DNA of 35,414 nt from a virus, in IMG/VR virus record IMGVR_UViG_3300046167_000343, positions 1 to 35,414 of that record, one strand, 5' to 3'. The position numbers and the translations under genes were made by a program. Shown piece by piece: positions 1-8,278 of the stretch. The notes under the pieces are model-generated. The model saw only the letters and a list, made by a program, of their open reading frames with translations. It had not been told where the DNA came from and searched no databases. The stretch's first letter is position 1, and every line of letters starts with the position of its first letter.

Positions 1-390
1 CAAGAAGTTCTTAGCAAAATATCTAATGCACACCCAGACTATGTAGACATTATAAAAGAATCTGCATTTGCGGAATGGGTAAATGCTTCGCCAGTTAGAG
101 CAGAGTTGTTGCAACGGGCTGACAGATATGACTTTGATGCTGCTAATGAATTACTTTCTAGCTGGAAAGAAAGAAAGGATTTTGTTAGTAAAGCAAAAGA
201 AGTAAATGAACAAGACCGTAAGCAACAAATTAAAGCAGCCTCCACAGGTGGTAAGGGTTCAGCAGAACCACCCTCAAGAAAGATTTACAAAAGGTCTGAT
301 ATTGTCAATTTAATGATTAGAGACCCTGAACGCTATAAAGCTAATGTTGAGGAATTCGACAGAGCTTATAGAGAAGGGAGGGTCAAATAA
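1..390 (+). CDS. Scaffolding protein, C-terminal part (gene continues from the window end)
   Basis: The frame is open from base 1 and stops at 390. It continues in frame from the open frame that starts at 34977 and runs off the end at 35414, giving one protein of about 275 residues. The C-terminal half is charged and helical, rich in Lys, Glu and Arg, with no cysteines, as expected of a podoviral capsid scaffold that is expelled during maturation. It lies directly upstream of the major capsid gene (29-base gap), the usual scaffold position after portal. Function is inferred from position and composition; I see no diagnostic motif. An ATG-type start inside this part (106) is unlikely, because the coding frame is continuous upstream. 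Confidence 0.8.
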   Translation, partial: QEVLSKISNAHPDYVDIIKESAFAEWVNASPVRAELLQRADRYDFDAANELLSSWKERKDFVSKAKEVNEQDRKQQIKAASTGGKGSAEPPSRKIYKRSDIVNLMIRDPERYKANVEEFDRAYREGRVK

Positions 391-419
391 CTTCAAACTT
401 AATTAAAAGGTAAATAAAA

Positions 420-1367
420 ATGGCTGGTTTAGGTAATTCAAATCACGTCACACCAACTAACGTGGATGCTTTTGTCCCTGAAATTTGGTCTGACGAAATC
501 GCTGCGGCTTACAAGTCTAATCTTGTAATCGCTAATCTAGTAAAGAAAATGAATCACATTGGTAAAAAGGGTGACACTATTCATATCCCTAAGCCTGTTC
601 GTGGTTCAGCTACTGCTAAAGCAGAGAACACTCAAGTAAACCTAATCGTTGGTGCTGATACAGACTTCACTGTCTCTATTGACAAGCACTTTGAGTATTC
701 TCGTTTAATCGAAGATATCACTGATGTTCAAGCATTACCATCACTACGTTCTTTCTACACAGAAGACGCTGGTTATGCTCTAGCTCGTCAAATGGATTCT
801 GACTTAGGTGCTTTAGGTAGCTCACTATCAGGTCGTTACTACATGGATGCTGGTAGCTCAGGTGCTTTAACAGCTTATGCTGCTGACACTGTACTAGCTA
901 CTGACGTATTCACTGACTTAGGCTTCCGCCAAGCTATCCAAGAGCTTGACGATGCTGACGTACCTATGGACAACCGCTTCATGGTTATTCCTCCTTCAGT
1001 TAAGAAGGACATCTTAGGTATTGACCGTTTCAATTCTTCTGACTTCGTAAATGGTCGTCCAGTAGAAAATGGTCTTATCGGTGAAATCTATGGTATTAAG
1101 ATTTACGTATCAACTAACTTACCAGAAGTTGAAAGTGCTGCTGAGAACGCAGCTAATGGTCGAGTTGTTGGTGGTATCTTAGGACATCGTGATGCCTTTA
1201 TTCTTGCAGAGCAAATGGGTATCCGTACTCAAACTCAGTACAAGCAAGAGTACTTAGGTGACTTGATGACTGCTGATACACTATATGGAGTTGCAGAACT
1301 TCGTGATGGTGCAGCAGTACAACTAGTATTTGCTTCTGACGCAGTTCCTGCTACAGCAGCACCTTAA
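420..1367 (+). CDS. Major capsid protein
   Basis: A 315-residue protein, starting at an ATG preceded by an AAAAGG ribosome-binding site, immediately after the scaffold gene. The N-terminal third has the pattern VPEIWSDEI, then a Lys/Gly-rich loop (KKGDTIHIP) and a FTVSIDKHFEYSRLIEDI segment, followed by a long helix (YALARQMDSDLG). This is the layout of HK97-fold capsid proteins of T7-like and other marine podoviruses (E-loop, then spine helix). It should form the icosahedral shell around the scaffold. The gene is intact and its codons look highly expressed (many GGT, CGT, CTA). Assignment rests on motif pattern plus position between scaffold and tail genes. Confidence 0.93.
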   Translation: MAGLGNSNHVTPTNVDAFVPEIWSDEIAAAYKSNLVIANLVKKMNHIGKKGDTIHIPKPVRGSATAKAENTQVNLIVGADTDFTVSIDKHFEYSRLIEDITDVQALPSLRSFYTEDAGYALARQMDSDLGALGSSLSGRYYMDAGSSGALTAYAADTVLATDVFTDLGFRQAIQELDDADVPMDNRFMVIPPSVKKDILGIDRFNSSDFVNGRPVENGLIGEIYGIKIYVSTNLPEVESAAENAANGRVVGGILGHRDAFILAEQMGIRTQTQYKQEYLGDLMTADTLYGVAELRDGAAVQLVFASDAVPATAAP

Positions 1368-1428
1368 TACTTTAGTGTATATGGACAGGGGTGGGCAACT
1401 GCCCCTTTCCTTTATATAGGATACCAAT

Positions 1429-1638
1429 ATGAGTTCAAACGAAATAGACCCAGTAGAATATGGAAAGCTACTGAGTAAGGTCGAATCTTTAGAAGAAAAA
1501 GTAGATTCTATGGAAGCTGACCTAAAACAATTATTGGCCCTAGCCAACAAGTCAAGAGGTGCTTTTTGGGTAGGACTAACGGTAGCTAGTTTTGTAGGGG
1601 CTTTAGCTACTATTATATTTAGACGATTCTTAGGATAA
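1429..1638 (+). CDS. XhlA/holin-like small membrane protein
   Basis: A 69-residue protein with an acidic N-terminal coiled coil (SKVESLEEKVDSMEADLKQL), then one hydrophobic membrane segment at about residues 48-65 (WVGLTVASFVGALATIIF), ending in RRFLG. This coiled-coil-plus-single-TM layout is that of XhlA/haemolysin-type phage proteins, which assist holin-mediated lysis or anchor at the inner membrane. It sits between capsid and fibre genes, away from the lysis cluster at 29.7-31.2 kb. The ribosome-binding site is weak (GGATACCAAT). Holin, antiholin or structural membrane protein are all possible; the topology is clear, the role is not. Confidence 0.75.
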   Translation: MSSNEIDPVEYGKLLSKVESLEEKVDSMEADLKQLLALANKSRGAFWVGLTVASFVGALATIIFRRFLG

Positions 1639-1642
1639 ATAG

Positions 1643-3595
1643 ATGGCAATATTCAGAGGTGAAGGTGGTGCAGGTGACGCAGACAATGACGTTACGGTTA
1701 CTACGGTAACACAAAAAGCACTAGAGGCTGAGGTTTCAGCTACTGCTGCCGCTACTTCTGCTAGTTCTGCTTCTACTTCTGCATCTACAGCAACGTCAGA
1801 GGCTAGTGCTGCATCTGCTTCTGCAACAGCCGCAGGTGTATCAGCTACTAATGCTAGTGCATCTGAGGGTGCTGCTAGTGCAAGTGCTACAGCCGCTGCC
1901 TCATCAGCTAGTGCAGCAAGTACATCAGCAAGTAATGCAGCGACAAGTGAAACTAATGCTGCTGCTTCTTATGATGACTTTGACGATAGGTACTTAGGTG
2001 CTAAGGCATCTGCACCAGCTACAGACAATGATGGTGACGCACTTATAACAGGTGCTTTATACTTCAACACAGTAACTAATGCTATGCAGGTTTACAATGG
2101 CACTGCATGGACAGTATTAACAGGCACTGGTGCTGCTGAAACAAACGACTTAACTGCTGCTGTCGTATGGGCAAACGTACCAGATGCAAACATTACGCAA
2201 AGTAGTGTAACGCAACATCAAGCAGCCTTATCAATTACTGAGTCACAAGTATCTGACTTAGGTTCTTATATTACAGCAAGTTCTACTGACACATTGACTA
2301 ACAAGTCAGGTAACATAAGTCAGTGGACAAATGATTCATCTTATCTAACTGGCAACCAAACCATTACTTTAAGTGGTGATGCTTCTGGTTCTGGCACTAC
2401 TGCTATTACAGTTACAGTAGCAGACGATTCACATAATCATATTATAGCCAACGTAGATGGTTTACAAACTGCACTAGATGCTAAAGGTACATTATCTAAC
2501 GTAGTGGAAGATACTACACCACAGTTAGGTGGTACATTAGACGCTAATAGTAACACTATTGATATGGGCGTTAATATTATTAGTGATACAAAAGTAGGGC
2601 AGTGGGACACAGCATATAGTTGGGGCGACCACAGCACACAAGGATATCTAACTAGCTTTACTGAAACAAATGATTTATCTACAGCAGTAACATGGGCTAA
2701 TGTTCCTGACGCTAATATTACACAGTCTAGTGTTACACAACATCAAGCTGCGCTAAGTATTACAGAATCACAGATTAGTGACTTAGACCACTACGCAGAT
2801 GCAGACGTTGACACACACCTAAATACAAGCACAGCGACTAGCAGTCAGGTACTTAGTTGGACAGGTACAGACTATGACTGGGTAGATGCTGCAAGTGGTG
2901 GTGATGTAGTAGATGACACTACGCCACAGCTAGGTGGTGACTTAGACTTAAACTCTAATAGCATTACTGGCACTGGTAGTTTAGATTTTACTGGAAATGT
3001 AAGAGCTAATGCTACTTCTACAGAAGCTAGGTTTTTTGATATTGGCGTAGGTCGTACTGGTAATGGTAGTTCTTATGCTGACTTTGTTGGGGATACTACT
3101 TACTCTGATTATGGTTTACGAGTAATAAGAGCAGGTGGTGGTGCAAATACAACCAGCCAGATAATACACAGAGGCACTGGTGATCTACGCATACAGACTA
3201 CTGACGCTGGTGCAATTAAGTTTAGAACATCAAACACAGAGCGTGCTGGTATTAGCTCGACAGGTGACTTCAGCTTTAACTCAGGTTATGGTTCTTCTGC
3301 TACAGCGTATGGTGTTAGAGCATGGATAGCAACTAGTGGCACTGCAACAACTATTGATGGTAGCGGCAACATAGCTTCAATATCAAGAACAAACGTAGGA
3401 ATTTATAGAATATATTTTGATGTTGATATGCCTGACGCAAATTACGCTGTATTGTGTAGTGCTGATGATGGTACAAACCCCATTGACATAAATATACAGA
3501 GCAAGTTTACAGGCTCTTGTATTGTTGCTATGCACGAAGGTGATGCAAATAGTTCTGAAGATATAACAGATATTTTCCTAGCGATAGTGAGGTAG
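1643..3595 (+). CDS. Tail fibre protein with Ala/Ser-rich stalk
   Basis: A 650-residue fibre-like protein. Residues about 30-115 are a low-complexity Ala/Ser/Thr coiled-coil-like stalk with heptad spacing. Then comes a FDDRYLGAKASAPATDNDG segment that is common at the base of marine phage fibres (established only from my memory of such proteins). Residues about 165-205 and 340-380 contain two near-identical 36-residue repeats, followed by DTTPQLGG motifs. The C-terminal 150 residues are beta-rich and probably form the trimeric receptor-binding tip. It starts four bases after the preceding gene. Expected at the tail, binding the host surface; receptor unknown. Confidence 0.85.
   Translation: MAIFRGEGGAGDADNDVTVTTVTQKALEAEVSATAAATSASSASTSASTATSEASAASASATAAGVSATNASASEGAASASATAAASSASAASTSASNAATSETNAAASYDDFDDRYLGAKASAPATDNDGDALITGALYFNTVTNAMQVYNGTAWTVLTGTGAAETNDLTAAVVWANVPDANITQSSVTQHQAALSITESQVSDLGSYITASSTDTLTNKSGNISQWTNDSSYLTGNQTITLSGDASGSGTTAITVTVADDSHNHIIANVDGLQTALDAKGTLSNVVEDTTPQLGGTLDANSNTIDMGVNIISDTKVGQWDTAYSWGDHSTQGYLTSFTETNDLSTAVTWANVPDANITQSSVTQHQAALSITESQISDLDHYADADVDTHLNTSTATSSQVLSWTGTDYDWVDAASGGDVVDDTTPQLGGDLDLNSNSITGTGSLDFTGNVRANATSTEARFFDIGVGRTGNGSSYADFVGDTTYSDYGLRVIRAGGGANTTSQIIHRGTGDLRIQTTDAGAIKFRTSNTERAGISSTGDFSFNSGYGSSATAYGVRAWIATSGTATTIDGSGNIASISRTNVGIYRIYFDVDMPDANYAVLCSADDGTNPIDINIQSKFTGSCIVAMHEGDANSSEDITDIFLAIVR
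2141..2248 (+). repeat. Fibre repeat, copy 1
   Basis: Encodes a 36-residue unit containing WANVPDANITQSSVTQHQAA. It matches copy 2 (2666-2773) at 33 of 36 residues, while many codons differ at synonymous positions. The duplication is therefore old and kept by selection on protein. Confidence 0.9.
2666..2773 (+). repeat. Fibre repeat, copy 2
   Basis: Second copy of the 36-residue fibre unit (see 2141-2248). Both are followed by an ITESQ.SDL segment. A related DTTPQLGG-(T/D)-LD-x-NSN motif also occurs twice in this fibre, at about 2512-2560 and 2914-2965. Confidence 0.9.
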
Positions 3596-3597
3596 GC

Positions 3598-3783
3598 ATG
3601 AGTCAAGTAATTGTATACACAACTGAAGATGGCTATTTAGCAGAAGTTATACCTGTTAATAAAAGTTTAACCATAGAGGAAGTAGCGGTTAAGAGTGTAC
3701 CAGCAGGGGTTGATTATCGAATAGTAAATACTTCAGAGTTACCAACTGACAGAACATTTAGGGATGCTTGGGAATGGGTATAG
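3598..3783 (+). CDS. Small protein following the tail fibre
   Basis: A 61-residue protein starting two bases after the fibre stop. It ends in SELPTDRTFRDAWEWV, a motif I recognise from small proteins next to fibre genes in many phages, where it precedes a fibre assembly-type protein. Its 3' end overlaps the start of the next gene (ATG at 3774), suggesting translational coupling. A role in fibre assembly or attachment is an inference from position; no catalytic motif is visible. Confidence 0.7.
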   Translation: MSQVIVYTTEDGYLAEVIPVNKSLTIEEVAVKSVPAGVDYRIVNTSELPTDRTFRDAWEWV

Positions 3784-4013
3784 AAGTAAACATAGATAAA
3801 GCAAAGGATATAACTAAGGACAGATTGCGCGATGAGCGCAAGCCTAAATTAGAAGCGTTAGATATTCAGTTCATGCAAGCGCAGGAATCTGGCTCTGATA
3901 CATCTGACATCGTTAGCAAGAAACAACAACTTAGAGATGCGACAAGTCAGGTTGATACTATGACTACTGTTGATGAACTGAAAGCCGCATCTTTACCAGA
4001 CGTAGGTGTATAG
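3774..4013 (+). CDS. Tail fibre assembly-like helical protein
   Basis: About 79 residues from the ATG at 3774, inside the end of the preceding gene. An in-frame TTG at 3768 is a less likely start. The sequence is highly helical and charged: DITKDRLRDERKPKLEALD, then FMQAQESG, then KKQQLRDAT. This pattern (RLRxERKPxLxxLDxxFMxAxE..KQxLRD) recurs in small phage proteins encoded beside fibres and is often listed as a fibre assembly chaperone or tail protein. The operon position supports that; the exact job is not shown. Confidence 0.7.
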   Translation: MGIEVNIDKAKDITKDRLRDERKPKLEALDIQFMQAQESGSDTSDIVSKKQQLRDATSQVDTMTTVDELKAASLPDVGV

Positions 4014-4016
4014 ATT

Positions 4017-4304
4017 ATGGCACAAGGCGACCCAAGATTAAAACGAGCAGGTGTATCAGGTTACAACAAACCTAAACGTACACCTAACCACCCAAAGAAG
4101 TCACACATTGTTGTAGCTAAGGAAGGCGATAAAATAAAAACTATACGCTTTGGACAGAAAGGTGCAAGCACAGCAGGTAAACCTAAAGCTGGTGAGTCTG
4201 CTCGTATGAAGGCAAAGCGTAAATCATTTAAAGCCAGACATGGTAAGAACATAGCCAAAGGTAAGATGTCAGCAGCTTACTGGGCAGATAAGGTGAAGTG
4301 GTAA
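4017..4304 (+). CDS. Conserved basic phage protein (RHGKNIAKGKMSAAYW motif)
   Basis: A 95-residue, strongly basic protein (many Lys and Arg). The N-terminus is KRAGVSGYNKPKRTPNHPKK; then follow a small beta segment ending in KTIRFGQKGAS and a C-terminal RKSFKARHGKNIAKGKMSAAYWADKVKW block. The same arrangement is widespread in phages as an uncharacterised family. It may bind DNA or RNA given its charge, but I see no known nucleic acid-binding fold. Its stop overlaps the next start (TAATG), so translation is probably coupled to the tail protein downstream. Confidence 0.75.
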   Translation: MAQGDPRLKRAGVSGYNKPKRTPNHPKKSHIVVAKEGDKIKTIRFGQKGASTAGKPKAGESARMKAKRKSFKARHGKNIAKGKMSAAYWADKVKW

Positions 4305-4954
4305 TGACAACATATTTAAATGTAGTAAACAGTGTACTGAAACGCTTGAGAGAGCGTCAAGTCGGAACAATTAACGAATCAACATACTCTACGCTTATTT
4401 CAACCTTAGTTAATGACGCTAAGGAAACAGTGGAAAACGCTTGGTCATGGTCTGGTCTTAGAACTACTCTATCTGCTACAACGGTAGAGGATACATTTAA
4501 CTACGAGTTGAATGGCACACTAAACAGACTGACAGTGTTAGACGTTATGAATGATACAGCTAACTCATTTATGTTGTATCGAACAGCCCATGAATTTAAC
4601 CAGTTCTTCTTAGGACAAACACCAACTAAAGGTACACCAACGTATTACTCGTTTAATGGTATTAGTACAGATGGTGATACGCTAGTTGATATATACCCAA
4701 TACCAGACGGTGCATACGACCTACGCTTTAACGTAGTCCTTCGTACTGATGACTTAGCAAACGATACAGATACATTCTCTGTACCTACTAAACCTATTGA
4801 GTTACTTACTTATGCTATGGCTGTAGAGGAGCGTGGTGAAGATGGTGGCATCAACCCTGTATCTGCTTATGCCAGAGCTAACAATGCCTTACAAGATGCT
4901 ATTGGCTTAGACGCTGCCAAGCATCCAGAGGAGACAATCTGGTATGAAAGCTAA
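4304..4954 (+). CDS. Tail tube/adaptor protein, T7 gp11-like
   Basis: About 216 residues from the ATG at 4304, which overlaps the preceding stop (TAATG); the in-frame GTG at 4298 is less likely. It begins YLNVVNSVLKRLRERQV with ENAWSWSGLR a little further on, the N-terminal helix pair typical of podoviral tail tubular protein A (gp11/gp4-type head-tail adaptors). The following beta-rich middle ends in IPDGAYDLRFNVVL, and the C-terminus is helical (AYARANNALQDAIG). It should form the dodecameric ring below the portal. The gene is intact. Confidence 0.85.
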   Translation: MTTYLNVVNSVLKRLRERQVGTINESTYSTLISTLVNDAKETVENAWSWSGLRTTLSATTVEDTFNYELNGTLNRLTVLDVMNDTANSFMLYRTAHEFNQFFLGQTPTKGTPTYYSFNGISTDGDTLVDIYPIPDGAYDLRFNVVLRTDDLANDTDTFSVPTKPIELLTYAMAVEERGEDGGINPVSAYARANNALQDAIGLDAAKHPEETIWYES

Positions 4955-5279
4955 GACCATACTGATTGATAACTTACCTACAACTAATGGTGTTCTATAT
5001 ACAGTACCACCTAATACTAGGTCAAAGTGGGTATTAGCATTTGTATCTAATGGTACAGGTTCTACAATTAGTGATGTACATATTAAGATTGAGAATGGTT
5101 CTACTATTACAGTTATAGGTTCTAAGTCTTTAAATTCAGGTGAATACATACAATTAGAAACTGATGGTGGTTATGTAATGTTAGAGTCTGGTTACACTAT
5201 TACAGGTGATGCAGGTTCTACAGGCGTATCATGTATCCTAACCTTTGAAGAAACACCATTCCTAGTGAGTACAGCATAA
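4944..5279 (+). CDS. Beta-rich virion protein of unknown role
   Basis: A 111-residue protein overlapping the end of the adaptor gene by 11 bases and the next start by one base (TAATGG). The sequence is almost entirely predicted beta: YTVPPNTRSKWVLAFVSNG, NGSTITVIGSKSL, SGEYIQLETDGGYVML. This resembles small jelly-roll or trimeric proteins between tail tube and nozzle genes in marine podoviruses, possibly a decoration or tail-attachment protein. No catalytic residues stand out. Placement within the tail operon supports a structural role; identity is unresolved. Confidence 0.65.
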   Translation: MKAKTILIDNLPTTNGVLYTVPPNTRSKWVLAFVSNGTGSTISDVHIKIENGSTITVIGSKSLNSGEYIQLETDGGYVMLESGYTITGDAGSTGVSCILTFEETPFLVSTA

Positions 5280-6865
5280 TGGCAAAACCAGTAGTAACGG
5301 CATCATTAGTATCACCAGCGTTCTTAGGTTTAAACACCCAAGAGTCTTCTGTTGCTAATGACCCTAGATTTGCACTAAAAGCTAACAACTGCGTAATAGA
5401 TAGATTTGGTAGATTGGGTGCTCGTAAAGGTTGGCAGTATGTAACCACTACAAACGGTACAGGAACTAACCTGTTAGGTATGCACCCGTTCTTAGAGATT
5501 GATGGTGGTAATAATATTATTTCTTGGAGTGCTACTACGTTTTATAAAGGCGTAGATACCCTTACTACAATTACACCAACTACAACTGACACAATTAGTG
5601 CAGGTAATTGGCAAGCAGTAACCCTTAACGATAGGGCTTACTTCTTCCAACGTGACTACAAGCCACTATACTACACTAACGAATCTACGCCAGATGAGTT
5701 CAAGTCAATAGACCAACATGCTGACTATGATGGTACAGCACCAGAAGCTAACATTGTTATGTCTGCATTTGGTAGATTGTTTGCTGCTGATACCCCTACT
5801 AATAAGACCACTGTATTCTTCTCAGACCTCCTCAATGGGGCTAAGTGGGGTTCAGGCAGTGCAGGTAGTATTAATATAGCAGGTGTGCTTCCTAAAGGCT
5901 CTGACGTGATTACAGGGCTTGCAGAGCACAATGGTAGATTGATTGTTTTCTGCCGTAACAATATTATTATTTACGCTGACCAAGATAGCTTCCAAGCTAG
6001 TTTTGATGTAAACACCTTAAGACTAGTAGAAGTAATTAGTGGTGTAGGCTGTATTGGTAGAGACACTATACAAAACATTGGGGATGATATTCTTTTCTTA
6101 TCTTCTACTGGATTACGTTCTTTAGGCAGAACCATACAAGAAAAGTCACAACCACTAAACGACATATCAAAAAACATACGAGATGTATTTTTAGATGCAG
6201 TAAGGGCAGAAGACACACCAGAAAATATAACATCAGTGTACAACCCTTCAGATGCTTTTTACTTATTAAACTTTCCTGCATCTGGCATACAATATGTATT
6301 TGATACTAGGGGTTCACTTGAAGATGCTTCACTAAGAGCAACTACTTGGTCTGACTTGACCCATAAAAATTATACCTACGACCCAACTACTGAGATTTTG
6401 TACTTGGCACAAACAGATGGGATAGCTAAATACTTTGGGTTTAATGACAATAATGAAAGCTATCAACTAGAATACTATACTAATCACTTTGACTTAAGTT
6501 TATCTAATAAGGTTAAGATACTAAAAAGAGTAGCGTGTACCGTAATAGGAAGTTCTAAACAACTGTTTAGTATTAAGGTAGGCTTTGAGTATACAACAAA
6601 CTATTTTACATTCCCATTCACTACCAAAGATGTACCAGTATCTCAGTACGGAATATCTGAGTACGGTAGTAATGGATTGCGTGACCCATCTGATGCAACA
6701 AGTGGTGTATCGGAATACACAGGTGGTATATCGTTAGACAAGATTGATTCTTCAGTACAGGGTTCAGGAGACATTATCCAACTTGGTGTTGAGGCTGAAA
6801 TAAATGGAGCACAGCTTAGTGTGCAGAAACTAGACATATATGGTAAAGAAGGTAGGATTATATAA
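5279..6865 (+). CDS. Tail nozzle / phage stabilisation-like protein
   Basis: A 528-residue protein in the position of T7 gp12. The opening segment SPAFLGLNTQESSVANDPRFALKANNCV with RFGRLGARKGW is the signature start of podoviral tail nozzle or stabilisation proteins. Repeated strands (LNDRAYFFQRDYKPLYY, HNGRLIVFCRNNIIIYAD, GDDILFLSSTGLRSLG) fit a beta-propeller. It likely forms the hexameric nozzle at the end of the short tail. Its stop overlaps the next start. It is complete, with no frame errors. Family-level identity is well supported; distinguishing T7 gp12-type from P22-stabilisation-type needs structure comparison. Confidence 0.85.
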   Translation: MAKPVVTASLVSPAFLGLNTQESSVANDPRFALKANNCVIDRFGRLGARKGWQYVTTTNGTGTNLLGMHPFLEIDGGNNIISWSATTFYKGVDTLTTITPTTTDTISAGNWQAVTLNDRAYFFQRDYKPLYYTNESTPDEFKSIDQHADYDGTAPEANIVMSAFGRLFAADTPTNKTTVFFSDLLNGAKWGSGSAGSINIAGVLPKGSDVITGLAEHNGRLIVFCRNNIIIYADQDSFQASFDVNTLRLVEVISGVGCIGRDTIQNIGDDILFLSSTGLRSLGRTIQEKSQPLNDISKNIRDVFLDAVRAEDTPENITSVYNPSDAFYLLNFPASGIQYVFDTRGSLEDASLRATTWSDLTHKNYTYDPTTEILYLAQTDGIAKYFGFNDNNESYQLEYYTNHFDLSLSNKVKILKRVACTVIGSSKQLFSIKVGFEYTTNYFTFPFTTKDVPVSQYGISEYGSNGLRDPSDATSGVSEYTGGISLDKIDSSVQGSGDIIQLGVEAEINGAQLSVQKLDIYGKEGRII

Positions 6866-7977
6866 TGAGTGATTATACTAAAGGTACTAACTTTGCAGCC
6901 AAAGATGCACTACTAACTGGTGACGCTAATAAGGTTGTAAGTGGTACAGAGATTGATGACGAGTTTGCTTTAGCAAGGGTAGCAGTAAACAGTAAGGCAG
7001 ACGAAACAGGTGGCATACTAAATGATTGTGATATCAATAACCCAGACTTAGATGGTGGTGCTATTGATGGCTGTACCATTGGTTCTAACTCACCTGTTAC
7101 TACACTAACTGTTGATAACATTAATGTAAACGGTAATACAATCAGTAGTACAGATACTGATGGCAACATTGTACTTACACCTAATGGTAGTGGTGTAGTA
7201 GATATTAATGTAGCTGACATTGATGGTGGTAACATTGATAGCACACCTATTGGTGCATCAACACCTAGCACTGTCGTAGCGACTACAGCTACTGCAACTG
7301 ACGTAGTGGTAGATACTGACGTACTAGTTGTAGACGGTACTACTAATAATAATGTAGGTATTGGTACAGCTACTCCTGACGCTGCATACAAGCTAGATGT
7401 ATCTGGTGACGTAAGAGCTACAGAGTTTTATGGTGGTGGTTCAAACCTTACTGGTATAAACACTGGTTTTATTTACGTTGATGCAGGTGCTTTAACTGGT
7501 TCAGAGAAAGAGATTACTTTACCTGACACAGACATATCTGAGCTAATCCTATTAGTAGAAGATACTAATTCTAGTAACAGCACATCTAACGTAGAAATAT
7601 TCTTAAGAGCACAGTTCTCTACTTCTGGTGGCTACTTATCAAGTGGTGACTACAATGGTGGTTTGTTGTTTAGCTATGTTGATTTCAATGGTGCAAGTAA
7701 TGTAAGAATACAAGAATACGAAGGGTCTACTGCTAGTGGCTTTCCATTTGCTATGGATGAATCTGACGTAAGTAACAACTGGGCAAAGCTACACGTAACT
7801 ATACCAGCTACAGGTAAGTTGTTTCTTGAAGGTGGTTATGGCGCAGACGCTGCTATGGGTACTGCTAATGGTTGGGCGAATGCAGGTGCAGCTATAACTA
7901 AGTTTAAGATTGCTTGGACTGGTCAAAACTTTAGTAGTGGTAACTTGTATTATGGCTACAGAAAGAACGCAATCTAA
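6865..7977 (+). CDS. Second tail fibre / appendage protein
   Basis: A 370-residue protein beginning DYTKGTNFAAKDALLTGDANKVVSGTEIDDEF, a common virion-attachment N-terminus of marine podoviral fibres. The middle holds Asp/Gly-rich beta-helix-like repeats (LDGGAIDGCTIGSNSPVTTL, IDGGNIDSTPIGASTPSTVV), then a GIGTATPDAAYKLDVSGDVRA segment typical of fibre stalks. The C-terminal 170 residues look like a jelly-roll tip (FIYVDAGALTGSEKEITLP). It probably binds host surface glycans or helps fibre attachment. It differs from the fibre at 1643, so the particle may carry two fibre types. Confidence 0.8.
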   Translation: MSDYTKGTNFAAKDALLTGDANKVVSGTEIDDEFALARVAVNSKADETGGILNDCDINNPDLDGGAIDGCTIGSNSPVTTLTVDNINVNGNTISSTDTDGNIVLTPNGSGVVDINVADIDGGNIDSTPIGASTPSTVVATTATATDVVVDTDVLVVDGTTNNNVGIGTATPDAAYKLDVSGDVRATEFYGGGSNLTGINTGFIYVDAGALTGSEKEITLPDTDISELILLVEDTNSSNSTSNVEIFLRAQFSTSGGYLSSGDYNGGLLFSYVDFNGASNVRIQEYEGSTASGFPFAMDESDVSNNWAKLHVTIPATGKLFLEGGYGADAAMGTANGWANAGAAITKFKIAWTGQNFSSGNLYYGYRKNAI

Positions 7978-8278
7978 GCAAGATTACAAGATACCTGTAG
8001 TAGAGCAAGACAGCTTTACCCTGTATCTTGAGCCAGTTGAAGGTTTACTGTTTATACACTGTGACGTTTACAAGTGGAATAAAACAACAAAGATAGAGTT
8101 ACACGAGGCACTTGATTGTTTAATGAAAGACTACAACATTCTATGCGCCTTACACGACATTGACGATAACAAACATAGGAAATTCTTAGAGATGTATGGA
8201 TTTAATTATTATAGTACAGAAAAGTGCCTAGACGGTTTGTGTCGTCAGGTCTGGATTAATCAAAGAGGTAATAAATAA
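7952..8278 (+). CDS. Small GNAT-like protein in the virion operon
   Basis: About 108 residues from the ATG at 7952, which lies inside the end of the fibre gene (26-base overlap). The longer open frame from 7910 has no ribosome-binding site and covers only fibre sequence. The core FIHCDVYKWNKTTKIELHEALDCL, CALHDIDDNKHRKFLEMYGF and a final VWINQRG strand resemble the short GNAT-fold proteins found with T7-like internal virion genes, in which the acetyl-CoA loop is often degenerate. A structural rather than enzymatic role is possible. Its stop overlaps the next start. Confidence 0.65.
   Translation: MATERTQSKQDYKIPVVEQDSFTLYLEPVEGLLFIHCDVYKWNKTTKIELHEALDCLMKDYNILCALHDIDDNKHRKFLEMYGFNYYSTEKCLDGLCRQVWINQRGNK

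Noticed and set aside
1730-1970. Microsatellite or CRISPR-like repeat
   Set aside because: The repetitive DNA encodes an Ala/Ser coiled stalk of the tail fibre; repeats are irregular with no spacer structure.
6873-7391. 172-residue open frame on the minus strand
   Set aside because: Lies fully opposite the fibre gene; composition is a Val/Ser/Pro-rich antisense shadow with no ribosome-binding site.
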